Assembly: GCA_002179805.1 (NCBI GenBank)
Contig: NAVB01004571.1
Location: 1-12,345, forward strand
Origin: Acanthamoeba lenticulata
Taxonomy: Eukaryota; Discosea; Longamoebia; Acanthamoebidae
Length of the DNA stretch: 12,345 nucleotides
Reading direction: 5' to 3'
Position numbers and translations under genes: made by a program. Numbering within the stretch: the first letter of the stretch is position 1; each line of letters opens with the position of its first letter. Below the pieces are notes generated by a model, which saw only the letters and a list, made by a program, of their open reading frames with translations, was not told the DNA's origin and searched no databases. Shown here in pieces: positions 1 through 6,288 of this stretch.

Positions 1-18
1 TCTTTTGTGCCTGGCCAG
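1..18 (+). other. 3' end of the TF-A intron that splits the zinc cluster
   Basis: A pyrimidine-rich stretch ends in CCAG at 15-18. Splicing here gives phase 2, so two bases of a Gly codon are supplied by the upstream exon. This matches the splits found in TF-B (acceptor at 8431) and TF-C (acceptor at 9967). The upstream exon itself is not visible. Confidence 0.7.
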
Positions 19-2402
19 GAGCCGGCCATGTGGGCGGTGCGTGCGCACTGGGCGAGCCCACCTGTGCGCCGACCCTCCTCCGCGCAAGCGCGGGCGCCGT
101 GCCCTGCGCGACTGCCCGCCGGTGATCACGGTGGTCCCGCGAGGCGAGGCCCCGTCCACCGCCAAGGCCAAGCTCCCGCTCCCGCCGTCCGCTGCCACCG
201 CCACCGCCGGGGCGGCCAACCTCAAGGCCGCCGTCGGGTCCGCGCCGCTGCCCTCGCTATTGGCCACCCAAGCTGGCCCGGCGGGGCCCCAGCCCGGCTT
301 CCCGCCGGCGCCCTTTCTGGTTCATCACCACCTCGCAGTCCGCCACCAACCACAACCAACGCCAACGCCAACGCCGGTGCCAACGTCGACGTCGACGTCG
401 GCCAGCAGCGCGTCGAGCACCAGTTCCACCGCCGCGAGTTCCACCAGCACGACGACCACGACCGCGACCTCGACGACCGCCCAAAATGCCAACGCGCAGC
501 TGGAGTTGATGAACCAGGTCGTGGAGCTGCAGGCCGCCGAGATTCGGCAGCTGCGCGCGACGCTGGCTCAGTTCGGGGACAAGCTGACCAAGCGCAAGGA
601 GGCCCACCGCCGCTCGAAGCAGATGGTGGTCGAGCTGCGCAACCTCCTCGCCCAGCAGCGCGGCGACAACCTCGAGTTTGAGCACCACAAGCGGCGGCGG
701 CTGGACCACGACGCCGCCGCCGCCGCCAATGGGGGCGGGATGACGTCCGCTTCCTCGATCCCGCCGGCGCAGTTGGTCGCCGTAACGCCGCTCACTTCCT
801 CGTCATGCTCGTCATCGCCGGCTTCCATGTCGTCCACACCCTCGCCCGTTTCATCGTCTTCGTCATCGTCAACGATGTCGACATCGTCGTCGTCGTCCGG
901 CCCAGCGCGACCGACAACACCGTCAGGAGGCGATATCGCCATCTGCGGCCTGGAGAGCGAGATCCGGCGCCGGATGCCCTTTCTCCGCCCCTACGAGATC
1001 CGCTCGTCGGCCATCGTCAACTTCAGGTTCTCCTCCGTTCCCTCCTCCACGATTGTGCGTGTCGTATCGTTCATTGGCTGACGATAGGAGGGCGACAGTT
1101 ATCCTGTATGCGCGTTCGAGCTGCCGCACCCGGGCGGGTTCACGGACAACCCGCCGGTCCTGATCTACGTCAACTCGTCCTTCTGCAGCCTCACCCACCG
1201 CCCGCAGGTATGCATGCTCACACGCGTGCACCGCACACACACGCACATGCATGTGCTCATGTTGTTGTTGATGTGGTTGTTGTGGTTGCGGTGGCGCAGG
1301 AGGAACTGCTCGGGTCGCCCTACCAGTTCACCTACGTGGTCAACCTGCAGCACTACAAGCAGGCGCTCCACATCGGCAACAGTAGGCCGCCCTACGCCGT
1401 CACGGAGGTGTACCGATACCACTCGCTGCTGCGGACCCGCAACGGCCTGCTTCGCGTCAAGCAGAACCACCAGTTCATGTGCGACGAGGCGGGCAAGGTG
1501 CTTGCTCCGCTCTTTCGCTTTCATTCTTTTCGCTTTCGCTCTTTCTCGTCTTGAAGAAGGCTTAATGCGGGCGCTGACGTCATCTCGCGTGGCACCAGAT
1601 GCGGTATTCGCTGCTGTGCATCACCGACTGGGAGGAGGGCCACCTGACCGAGACCGAAGTGCTCGACCAGTGGCTCCCGCCTTCGGCCGTCGGCATCGTC
1701 ACTGTCGACACGGCGACCACCACCTCGCCGCAACCGCAGCCATCACCGCAGCCGCAGGCGCAGACGCAGCAGCTCAGCCTCGTTCGCGCCATCGAGCCAC
1801 CGCCGTCGTTGTCGTCGTCCTACCGCCACCAGCCCGCGCTGCTCCTCCCGCCCGAGCCGATGCCGCCACCAGCCGCAGCCGCCGCGGCCGCGGCCCCCAT
1901 GCTGGAGCCCAGCGGCCACCAGCAGCAGCCCCACGCTCGCCACTATTACCACCAGCACGCGCTCCAGATGCCCTACGGGCTTGGCGGCCATCTCCACCAG
2001 CCACCACCACCACCACAGCAACAGTACCAGCAACAGCACCATCATCATCAACAGCAGCATCAGCAGCAGCATCAGCAACAACAACAACAGTATCATCCTC
2101 ACTTTTATTCTCAACAGCATCATCACCAACTTGGTGGTGGAAGTGGAGGTGGGGGTGGCCCTCTGCCGCCACAACAACAGCACTACACCGGGCTCGTGCC
2201 ACAACAGCAGCAGCAGCAGCAGGTGATGCATGTGGGCGGCCCAGCGGACCACGCAATGTTCCATCACGCCTCGATGGCCACCGGGCGCATCAACAACAAC
2301 AATAACCAGAACAACACTCAACACGAAGCCACCGCCACCAACGCCATGACGGCGTGGCTGCTGGACTCGTCCTTTCCGAGCGAGTCGTGGCCTTCGCTCT
2401 GA
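19..2402 (+). CDS. Zn2Cys6 / coiled-coil / PAS-like transcription regulator TF-A, 5' exon missing from window
   Basis: Probable nuclear DNA-binding regulator. Proposed exons are 19-1026, 1099-1207, 1300-1497 and 1599-2402; all introns are GT-AG and the stop is TGA at 2400-2402. The first visible exon opens with the second half of a Zn2Cys6 cluster (SRPCGRCVRTGRAHLC) followed by a basic stretch, RKRGRR. The acceptor AG at 17-18 has the same phase 2 as in the two paralogues downstream, so the first three cysteines should lie on an exon left of the window. A Ser/Thr/Pro linker, a coiled coil (roughly 505-690) and the motif RRRMPFLRPY come next. A PAS-like domain spans the introns (NPPVLIYVNSSFCSLT, then EELLGSP, then LLRTRNGLLRV) and ends in WEEGHLTETEVLDQW. 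The tail is rich in Gln, His and Pro. Unlike its paralogues, it has no intron inside 1300-1497. The family is clear; target genes and ligand are unknown. Confidence 0.85.
1208..1299 (+). other. TF-A intron with alternating purine-pyrimidine tracts
   Basis: A 92-bp phase-0 GT-AG intron sits right after the PAS strand IYVNSSFCSLTHRPQ. It holds alternating runs at 1208-1217, 1219-1231 and 1232-1256 (CA/CG/TG type), followed by a GTT-rich stretch up to the acceptor GCAG at 1296-1299. The position is shared with TF-B and TF-C. Confidence 0.8.
1981..2226 (+). repeat. CAG/CAA/CAC repeat region encoding Gln/His tracts in TF-A
   Basis: Imperfect runs of CAG, CAA, CAC and CAT codons encode alternating poly-Gln and poly-His in the C-terminal tail of TF-A, with a Gly-rich break near 2133-2160. 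The mixed codons argue that part of the tract is maintained as protein sequence, although slippage is likely. Such tails in regulators can act as flexible activation regions; that role is inferred. Confidence 0.75.
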
Positions 2403-2745
2403 ACCGTACAATGTAAACGACAAGTGCCATAAAGCAAATTGAAAATGGAACTCAAGATGGGATGTGCATTGGGGAAAGAAGTGGTTGACCTCGCGAGAGG
2501 CAAGCCAGCAGAGTAATGTGATACTGGGTCTCGAACCTGCGTCCGGTGCATTGTTGCCCTGTGGGAGAACTCATAGAAATTTCAGATAGTTGGAAGCCTA
2601 AGGGCAATCTGTGCTGGTGGGGTTTTTTGACCTCCTCTTGACACCACAGCCATATGTTCCAAGACTGGGCTTTTTCTAAGAGTCTTCCAGGAGGGCTCTC
2701 CCGCTGTAATGTCCAAGTCATACACCACTGGAGCATCAGAGCTGA
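2403..2745. other. Spacer between TF-A and the lectin gene
   Basis: This is AT-richer than the coding parts and has no credible exon. CATAAA at 2428-2433 is a weak candidate polyadenylation signal for TF-A. Near 2526-2536 the minus strand reads GGTTCGAGACC, a perfect match to the polymerase III B-box consensus, but no tRNA folds around it. The rest presumably holds the upstream control region of the lectin gene. Confidence 0.5.
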
Positions 2746-2752
2746 TATAAAA
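2746..2752 (+). promoter_or_regulatory. TATA box of the lectin gene
   Basis: TATAAAA followed by a GC-rich GGCGGC lies 87 bp upstream of the ATG at 2839. With the usual 25-30 bp spacing, transcription would start near 2776-2782, giving an A-rich 5' leader of about 60 bases that ends in CAGAACATG. It is the only clear TATA element in front of a gene in this window. Confidence 0.75.
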
Positions 2753-2838
2753 GGCGGCTCGGGGTGGGCTGTAAAGTAACAACAAACGCGCTCTACACAA
2801 GCTAACCAACAGAACACAGCGCTCGATCACAACAGAAC

Positions 2839-4152
2839 ATGAAGTACCTCGCTCTTTTGGCCATATTTGCGGCCTTCTTCTGCGTTTCGGCCTTTGCCGA
2901 TTGCAGCGTCAACATCAAGCAGACCCTCGGCAGCGCCTGGCAGCAGGACGGCAAGAACCTGTCCCAGTGGAATGTCGCCATCACGGCCGGCTCGGAGGCC
3001 GTCAAGTCGCTCGAGCTCACCATCACCGGCGCCACCATCAACCAGCTATGGGAGCTGACCAACAAGTCCAACGGCGTCTTCGCCCTGCCCGACTACCGCC
3101 TCCAGAACGGCGGCATTCCGGCCGGCCAGACCCACCAGTTCGGCTACATCTGGCAGTCTGCCTCGCAGGCCACCATCGCCGTCTCTGCCATCAACTGCGG
3201 TGCCGCCGCCTCGGCTTCGCCTGCCGCGCCCTCGCCTTCGGCCTCTGCCGCCCCGGCCAGCCCGAGCGCCTCGCCCGCTGCGCCCTCGCCCTCGCCGTCG
3301 ACCGTCGTCTCCACCCCTCAGCCCAGCTCGGCTCCCGCCGGTTGCAGCGTGAAGGTGGCCCAGACCACGCGCACGAGCCAGGACGGCTCGTGGACCACGG
3401 GTGACTTCAAGTTCCAGATCTACGACCTCGTCTTCACCAACAACGGCAACCAGCCCGCCACCGGCATCCAGTTCAGCGTCGCCCTCAACGCCAACCAGGA
3501 GGTCTACCAGTTCTGGAACGTCGAGCGCCAGTCGGCCAACAGCAACGCCTTCAACGTGCCCACCTCGTGGGGTCCGCTCCAGGTCGGCGCCACCCTCGGT
3601 GCTGGCTACATCGTCCGCTCGCCTGTCTCGGCCGGCAACATCGCCGCGCCCGCTGTGACCATCACCTCCGCCACTTGCTCTGGCTCGTCCACCGCCGCTC
3701 CGTCGCCCTCGGCCGCCCCAGCCAGCCCGAGCGCCTCGCCCGCTGCTCCCTCGGCCTCGCCGTCTGCCAACCCGACCATCGTTGCCACGCCGCAACCCAG
3801 CTCGGCCAACGGCTGCAGCGCCAGCGTGAGCATCGTCGCCCGCTCGGCCGCGTCGGGTGGCGTGTGGACCGACAACGGCAACACGTTCCAGATCTTTGAC
3901 ATCTCGCTCCAGAACAAGGGCCAGCGCGCCATCAACGGCGGCGTGTTCACCTTTGGCCTCCAGTCCGGCGCCAGCATCAGCCAGTTCTGGGAGCTCAGCC
4001 GCCAGGGCTCGAGCAACGCCTTCAACGTGGCCTTTAACTACGGCGCGCTCCAGGCCGGCGCTAGCCAGGGCTCCGGCATCATCGTCCAGGTGGCCGGTTC
4101 GAGCCCCGCCGCTGTGCCCAGCGTCACCCTCAGCTCGCTCGCCTGCCAGTAG
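2839..4152 (+). CDS. Secreted lectin with three CBM49-like domains (Luke-type cyst-wall lectin)
   Basis: Probably secreted to bind cellulose or another wall glycan. The single exon encodes 437 aa. A signal peptide covers residues 1-20, with a hydrophobic core and cleavage expected after SAFA. Three related beta-rich modules follow at about 22-120, 169-280 and 326-436, each starting and ending with a cysteine that could pair. They share aromatic positions: W34/W185/W343, the strand QLWEL/QFWNV/QFWEL (W71, W226, W384) and Y86/W244/Y401, plausible sugar-stacking residues. Two Ala/Ser/Pro-rich linkers, likely O-glycosylated, separate them. There is no catalytic domain. CBM49 is known from plant GH9 C-termini and amoebozoan wall proteins, and Acanthamoeba Luke lectins carry two or three such modules. 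A TATA box lies upstream and AATAAA lies 98 bp after the stop. The family is near certain; the wall location is inferred. Confidence 0.9.
   Translation: MKYLALLAIFAAFFCVSAFADCSVNIKQTLGSAWQQDGKNLSQWNVAITAGSEAVKSLELTITGATINQLWELTNKSNGVFALPDYRLQNGGIPAGQTHQFGYIWQSASQATIAVSAINCGAAASASPAAPSPSASAAPASPSASPAAPSPSPSTVVSTPQPSSAPAGCSVKVAQTTRTSQDGSWTTGDFKFQIYDLVFTNNGNQPATGIQFSVALNANQEVYQFWNVERQSANSNAFNVPTSWGPLQVGATLGAGYIVRSPVSAGNIAAPAVTITSATCSGSSTAAPSPSAAPASPSASPAAPSASPSANPTIVATPQPSSANGCSASVSIVARSAASGGVWTDNGNTFQIFDISLQNKGQRAINGGVFTFGLQSGASISQFWELSRQGSSNAFNVAFNYGALQAGASQGSGIIVQVAGSSPAAVPSVTLSSLACQ
3250..3289 (+). repeat. Linker repeat, copy 1
   Basis: About 40 bp in the first Ala/Ser/Pro linker matches 3715-3754 almost base for base, at an offset of 465 bp. 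It encodes the AAPASPSASPAAPS type of linker. Together with the related CBM49 modules that follow, it suggests that a linker-plus-module unit was duplicated. Confidence 0.85.
3715..3754 (+). repeat. Linker repeat, copy 2
   Basis: Second copy of the linker repeat, differing from copy 1 at only a couple of third-position bases. Both linkers also end in the same TPQPSSA peptide, just before the first cysteine of modules 2 and 3. Confidence 0.85.
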
Positions 4153-4250
4153 AGCAGATATCTGCCCTGCTACCTACTCCTCATTCTTATTCAGTCTTCA
4201 ACAAGGAGATAGCCTCCTTGCCGCCCTCTCCATATGGAGAAGGGACATGA

Positions 4251-4256
4251 AATAAA
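4251..4256 (+). terminator. Polyadenylation signal of the lectin gene
   Basis: AATAAA lies 98 bp downstream of the TAG stop (4150-4152), in the context GAAATAAACACACC. Confidence 0.7.
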
Positions 4257-4398
4257 CACACCTGTTGATACCAACACCGCTCAAAGCCAGAGCAAGAGAT
4301 AAGGAGATGAAAAGTGGTTGAGAAAGGCAACAAAAAAATTACAATCGAATTGAAAAATGAATAAATTTAGTTTTAAAGTTGATAAAAGAAAACGAAAG
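4257..4398. other. Short AT-rich spacer and 5' leader of the aminotransferase gene
   Basis: An AT-rich stretch with poly-A runs lies ahead of the aminotransferase ATG. An in-frame upstream ATG at 4357 would add 14 residues (MNKFSFKVDKRKRK) of lysine-rich, AT-rich codons unlike the exon that follows, so 4399 was preferred as the start. No clear TATA box is visible. Confidence 0.5.
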
Positions 4399-6139
4399 AT
4401 GGCCACGAAAGAGGAGCGAAGGAGGTCGCGCACTTACAACTTCAGTGCGGGCCCTGCCACCTTGCCCACCTCTGTGCTCGAGCAGGCCGCGCGGGAGACG
4501 CTTAACTGGTACTCTGTCACTCCACAGTGGCCAGATCGCTGTGTGGCCTAATCCGCAGATCAATCCTCCGCGGATTTTAAAGATCATTTGCACGTTCACA
4601 AACTATGTTGCACACTCACGCGCAAGGAGGGCAGGCGCGGGACAGGCATGAGCGTGATGGAGATGTCCCACCGCGGGAAGGACTTTATCTCCATCCTGCA
4701 CCAGACCGAGAAAGATCTTCGCCAACTTCTGTACGAACACTCCCCCTCTTCCCACGCTTCTGTCGCAACACTCATTTCCTTCTTCTTCTTCTTCTTCATC
4801 ATCAACAACAACATCAACAACTTGATGTACAACAAACAGGAACTTGAGCGACCGCTACCGGGTAATGTTCACGCAGGGCGGCGGGATGGGCATGTTCGCG
4901 TCGGTGCCGCTCAACCTGCTGGGCGACAAGACCTCGGCCGACTACCTGGTCACCGGCAACTGGTCGGCCAAGGCCGCCTCGGAGGCCCGCAAGTACTGCG
5001 ACGTCGTCAACGTCGTGGCCGACGCCGCCGCCTCGGGCTACACGACCGTCCCCGACCGCCACACGTGGCGCACCAGCCCCGACGCGGCCTACTTCCACTA
5101 CTGCGACAACGAGACTGTCCACGGTCCGCACACGCGCGTGTGTGTGTCGTGCGCGCGTGTCGTGCGGTGGGCTCATGCTCTGTGTCGTGCGGCGCGCAGG
5201 AGTCGAGTTCCCGGCGGACTACTTTGGGCGCGCGGAGAACCGCGTCGACGTGCCGATCGTGGCCGACATGTCGTCCAACTTTTTCTCGCGGCCGTTCGAC
5301 GTCTCGCCCTTTGCCGTCATCTACGGTCGGTCCACCGCACACACGCGCGCACGCGCACGCACACACGCGCGCGTGCGATGACTGACATGCCAGTGGCCAC
5401 TACACGCACGCCAGGCGGGGCGCAGAAGAACGTGGGCATCGCGGGGCTGACGATCGGGCTCGTGCGGGACGACATGCTCGACGTCAAGGACCGCGCCGGC
5501 GGGCGGAACTGGAAGAACGCCCTCCCGAGCGTGCTCGACTGGAAGAAGATGATCGAGAGCGAGTCGTGCCTCAACACGCCGCCCGTCTACGCCATCTACA
5601 TGGCCGGCCTCTGCTTCGACTGGCTCGTACGCACCGCCCCTCTTCTTCACCTTGATGTCGACATCATCTTCTTCATCATCCTCACCGCCACTCACGTCGC
5701 CATGCTCGTCCTCTTCATCATCGTCCTCGTCATGCTCGTCATCGTCGTGCAGCTGAGGGAGGGCGGGCTCGAGGAGGTGGGCCGGCGGAACGAGCGCAAG
5801 AGCGAGAAGCTCTACGCCTTCCTCGACCAGAGTCAGCTCTACCGGGCGCCCGTGGCGGCGCCCTTCCGCTCGCGCATGAACGTCGACTTCCGCGTGCGGC
5901 GGCGGCGCAGCGGGACGGACGAGGAGGAGGACAAGAAGGAGAAGAACAAGGAGGAGGAGTGGGACACGGAGCTCGAGGCGCGGCTCGTGCGCGAGGCCGA
6001 GGCCCGCGGGCTGCTCAACCTCAAGGGCTACCGCACGGTGGGCGGCATGCGCGCGTCCCTCTACAACGCCCTCCCCGAGCCGGCCGTCGACGCCCTCGTC
6101 GCCTTCCTCGCCGAGTTTGAGGAGGCCCACCTCCAGTAG
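4399..6139 (+). CDS. serC: Phosphoserine aminotransferase
   Basis: PLP-dependent class V aminotransferase (EC 2.6.1.52) of serine synthesis: 3-phosphohydroxypyruvate plus glutamate gives O-phosphoserine plus 2-oxoglutarate, probably in the cytosol since no targeting peptide shows. Exons are 4399-4508, 4635-4730, 4840-5123, 5200-5325, 5415-5626 and 5753-6139 (404 aa), all GT-AG. Family motifs run in order: YNFSAGPATLP (13-23), GTGMSVMEMSHRG (39-51), QGGGMGMF (81-88), NETVHG (ending at 164), VADMSS with Asp186, YGGAQKN with the Schiff-base Lys210, RSRMNV (315-320) and KGYRTVGGMRAS (367-378). The start at 4399 has a good context (AAAGATGGC). Oddities are a highly charged insert at about 325-346 that makes it longer than the usual ~360-370 aa, and Met87 where the family usually has Gln in the GGGxGQF loop. 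Identification is near certain. Confidence 0.95.
5124..5199 (+). other. Aminotransferase intron with alternating CG/TG tracts
   Basis: A 76-bp phase-1 GT-AG intron splits the Gly codon of NETVHG. It contains alternating pyrimidine-purine runs at 5127-5147 and 5148-5160 and ends in GCGCAG. Confidence 0.85.
5326..5414 (+). other. Aminotransferase intron with a 42-bp alternating purine-pyrimidine tract
   Basis: An 89-bp phase-1 GT-AG intron splits the first Gly codon of YGGAQKN. Positions 5336-5377 alternate pyrimidine and purine without a break (CA, CG and TG steps), the classic composition for left-handed Z-DNA. Confidence 0.85.
5627..5752 (+). other. In-frame aminotransferase intron, open on the coding frame
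   Basis: A 126-bp phase-0 GT-AG intron lies between CFDWL and LREGGLEE. Its length is divisible by three and it has no stop, so a retained form would insert 42 residues, mostly Ile, Leu, Val, Phe and Met. Splicing is preferred because the flanking residues join exactly as in the aminotransferase family. Confidence 0.8.
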
Positions 6140-6163
6140 AAGCAAACCCACTCGTCTTTTTAA

Positions 6164-6169
6164 AATAAA
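6164..6169 (+). terminator. Polyadenylation signal of the aminotransferase gene
   Basis: AATAAA lies 25 bp after the TAG stop at 6137-6139, within an A-rich stretch. Confidence 0.65.
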
Positions 6170-6175
6170 TACAAA

Positions 6176-6210
6176 ATTGAAAAACAAAAACAAAACAAAA
6201 ACAAAAACAA
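6176..6210. repeat. A-rich (CAAAA)n microsatellite between convergent genes
   Basis: An imperfect run of CAAAA/CAAAAA units lies in the 149-bp spacer between the convergent ends of the aminotransferase and TF-B. No AATAAA or close variant was found on the minus strand for TF-B here. Confidence 0.7.
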
Positions 6211-6288
6211 TTCGAATGATAATTACTTATATTAAAGGACATTTCTGATCATTAAGGAAGACCCAATTAATTGGTGGTGGCTACTATA

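Noticed and set aside
805..1554. Plus-strand open frame overlapping TF-A exons 2 to 4 in several frames.
   Set aside because: It mixes out-of-frame coding sequence with three introns. Only the spliced frames match the paralogues.
2526..2536. GGTTCGAGACC on the minus strand, a perfect polymerase III B-box / T-loop consensus, possibly a tRNA.
   Set aside because: The bases around it do not form the 5-bp T stem, and no D-arm A-box or acceptor stem can be placed at the right distance. At best it is a decayed tRNA fragment; chance is as likely.
2452..2817. 121-codon minus-strand open frame in the spacer and lectin promoter.
   Set aside because: It spans the TATA box region, has no recognisable domain, and its composition is that of noncoding DNA.
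3046..3795. 249-codon open frame on the minus strand inside the lectin gene.
   Set aside because: It is Gly/Arg/Asp-rich antisense of a GC-rich exon and shares no motif with known families. The plus strand has a signal peptide and three related domains.
5007..5381. CG/CA repeats considered as a CRISPR-like or telomere-like array.
   Set aside because: They are simple dinucleotide runs without regular spacers, confined to introns of a eukaryotic gene.
4844..6139. Single 431-codon frame covering most of the aminotransferase.
   Set aside because: It reads through introns 5124-5199, 5326-5414 and 5627-5752. The segment between 5124 and 5414 is out of frame for the family, and VEFPADYF and VADMSSNFF appear only after splicing.
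5321..6193. 290-codon minus-strand open frame across the aminotransferase gene.
   Set aside because: It runs antisense through confirmed aminotransferase exons and introns, with composition explained by the third-position GC bias of the real gene.
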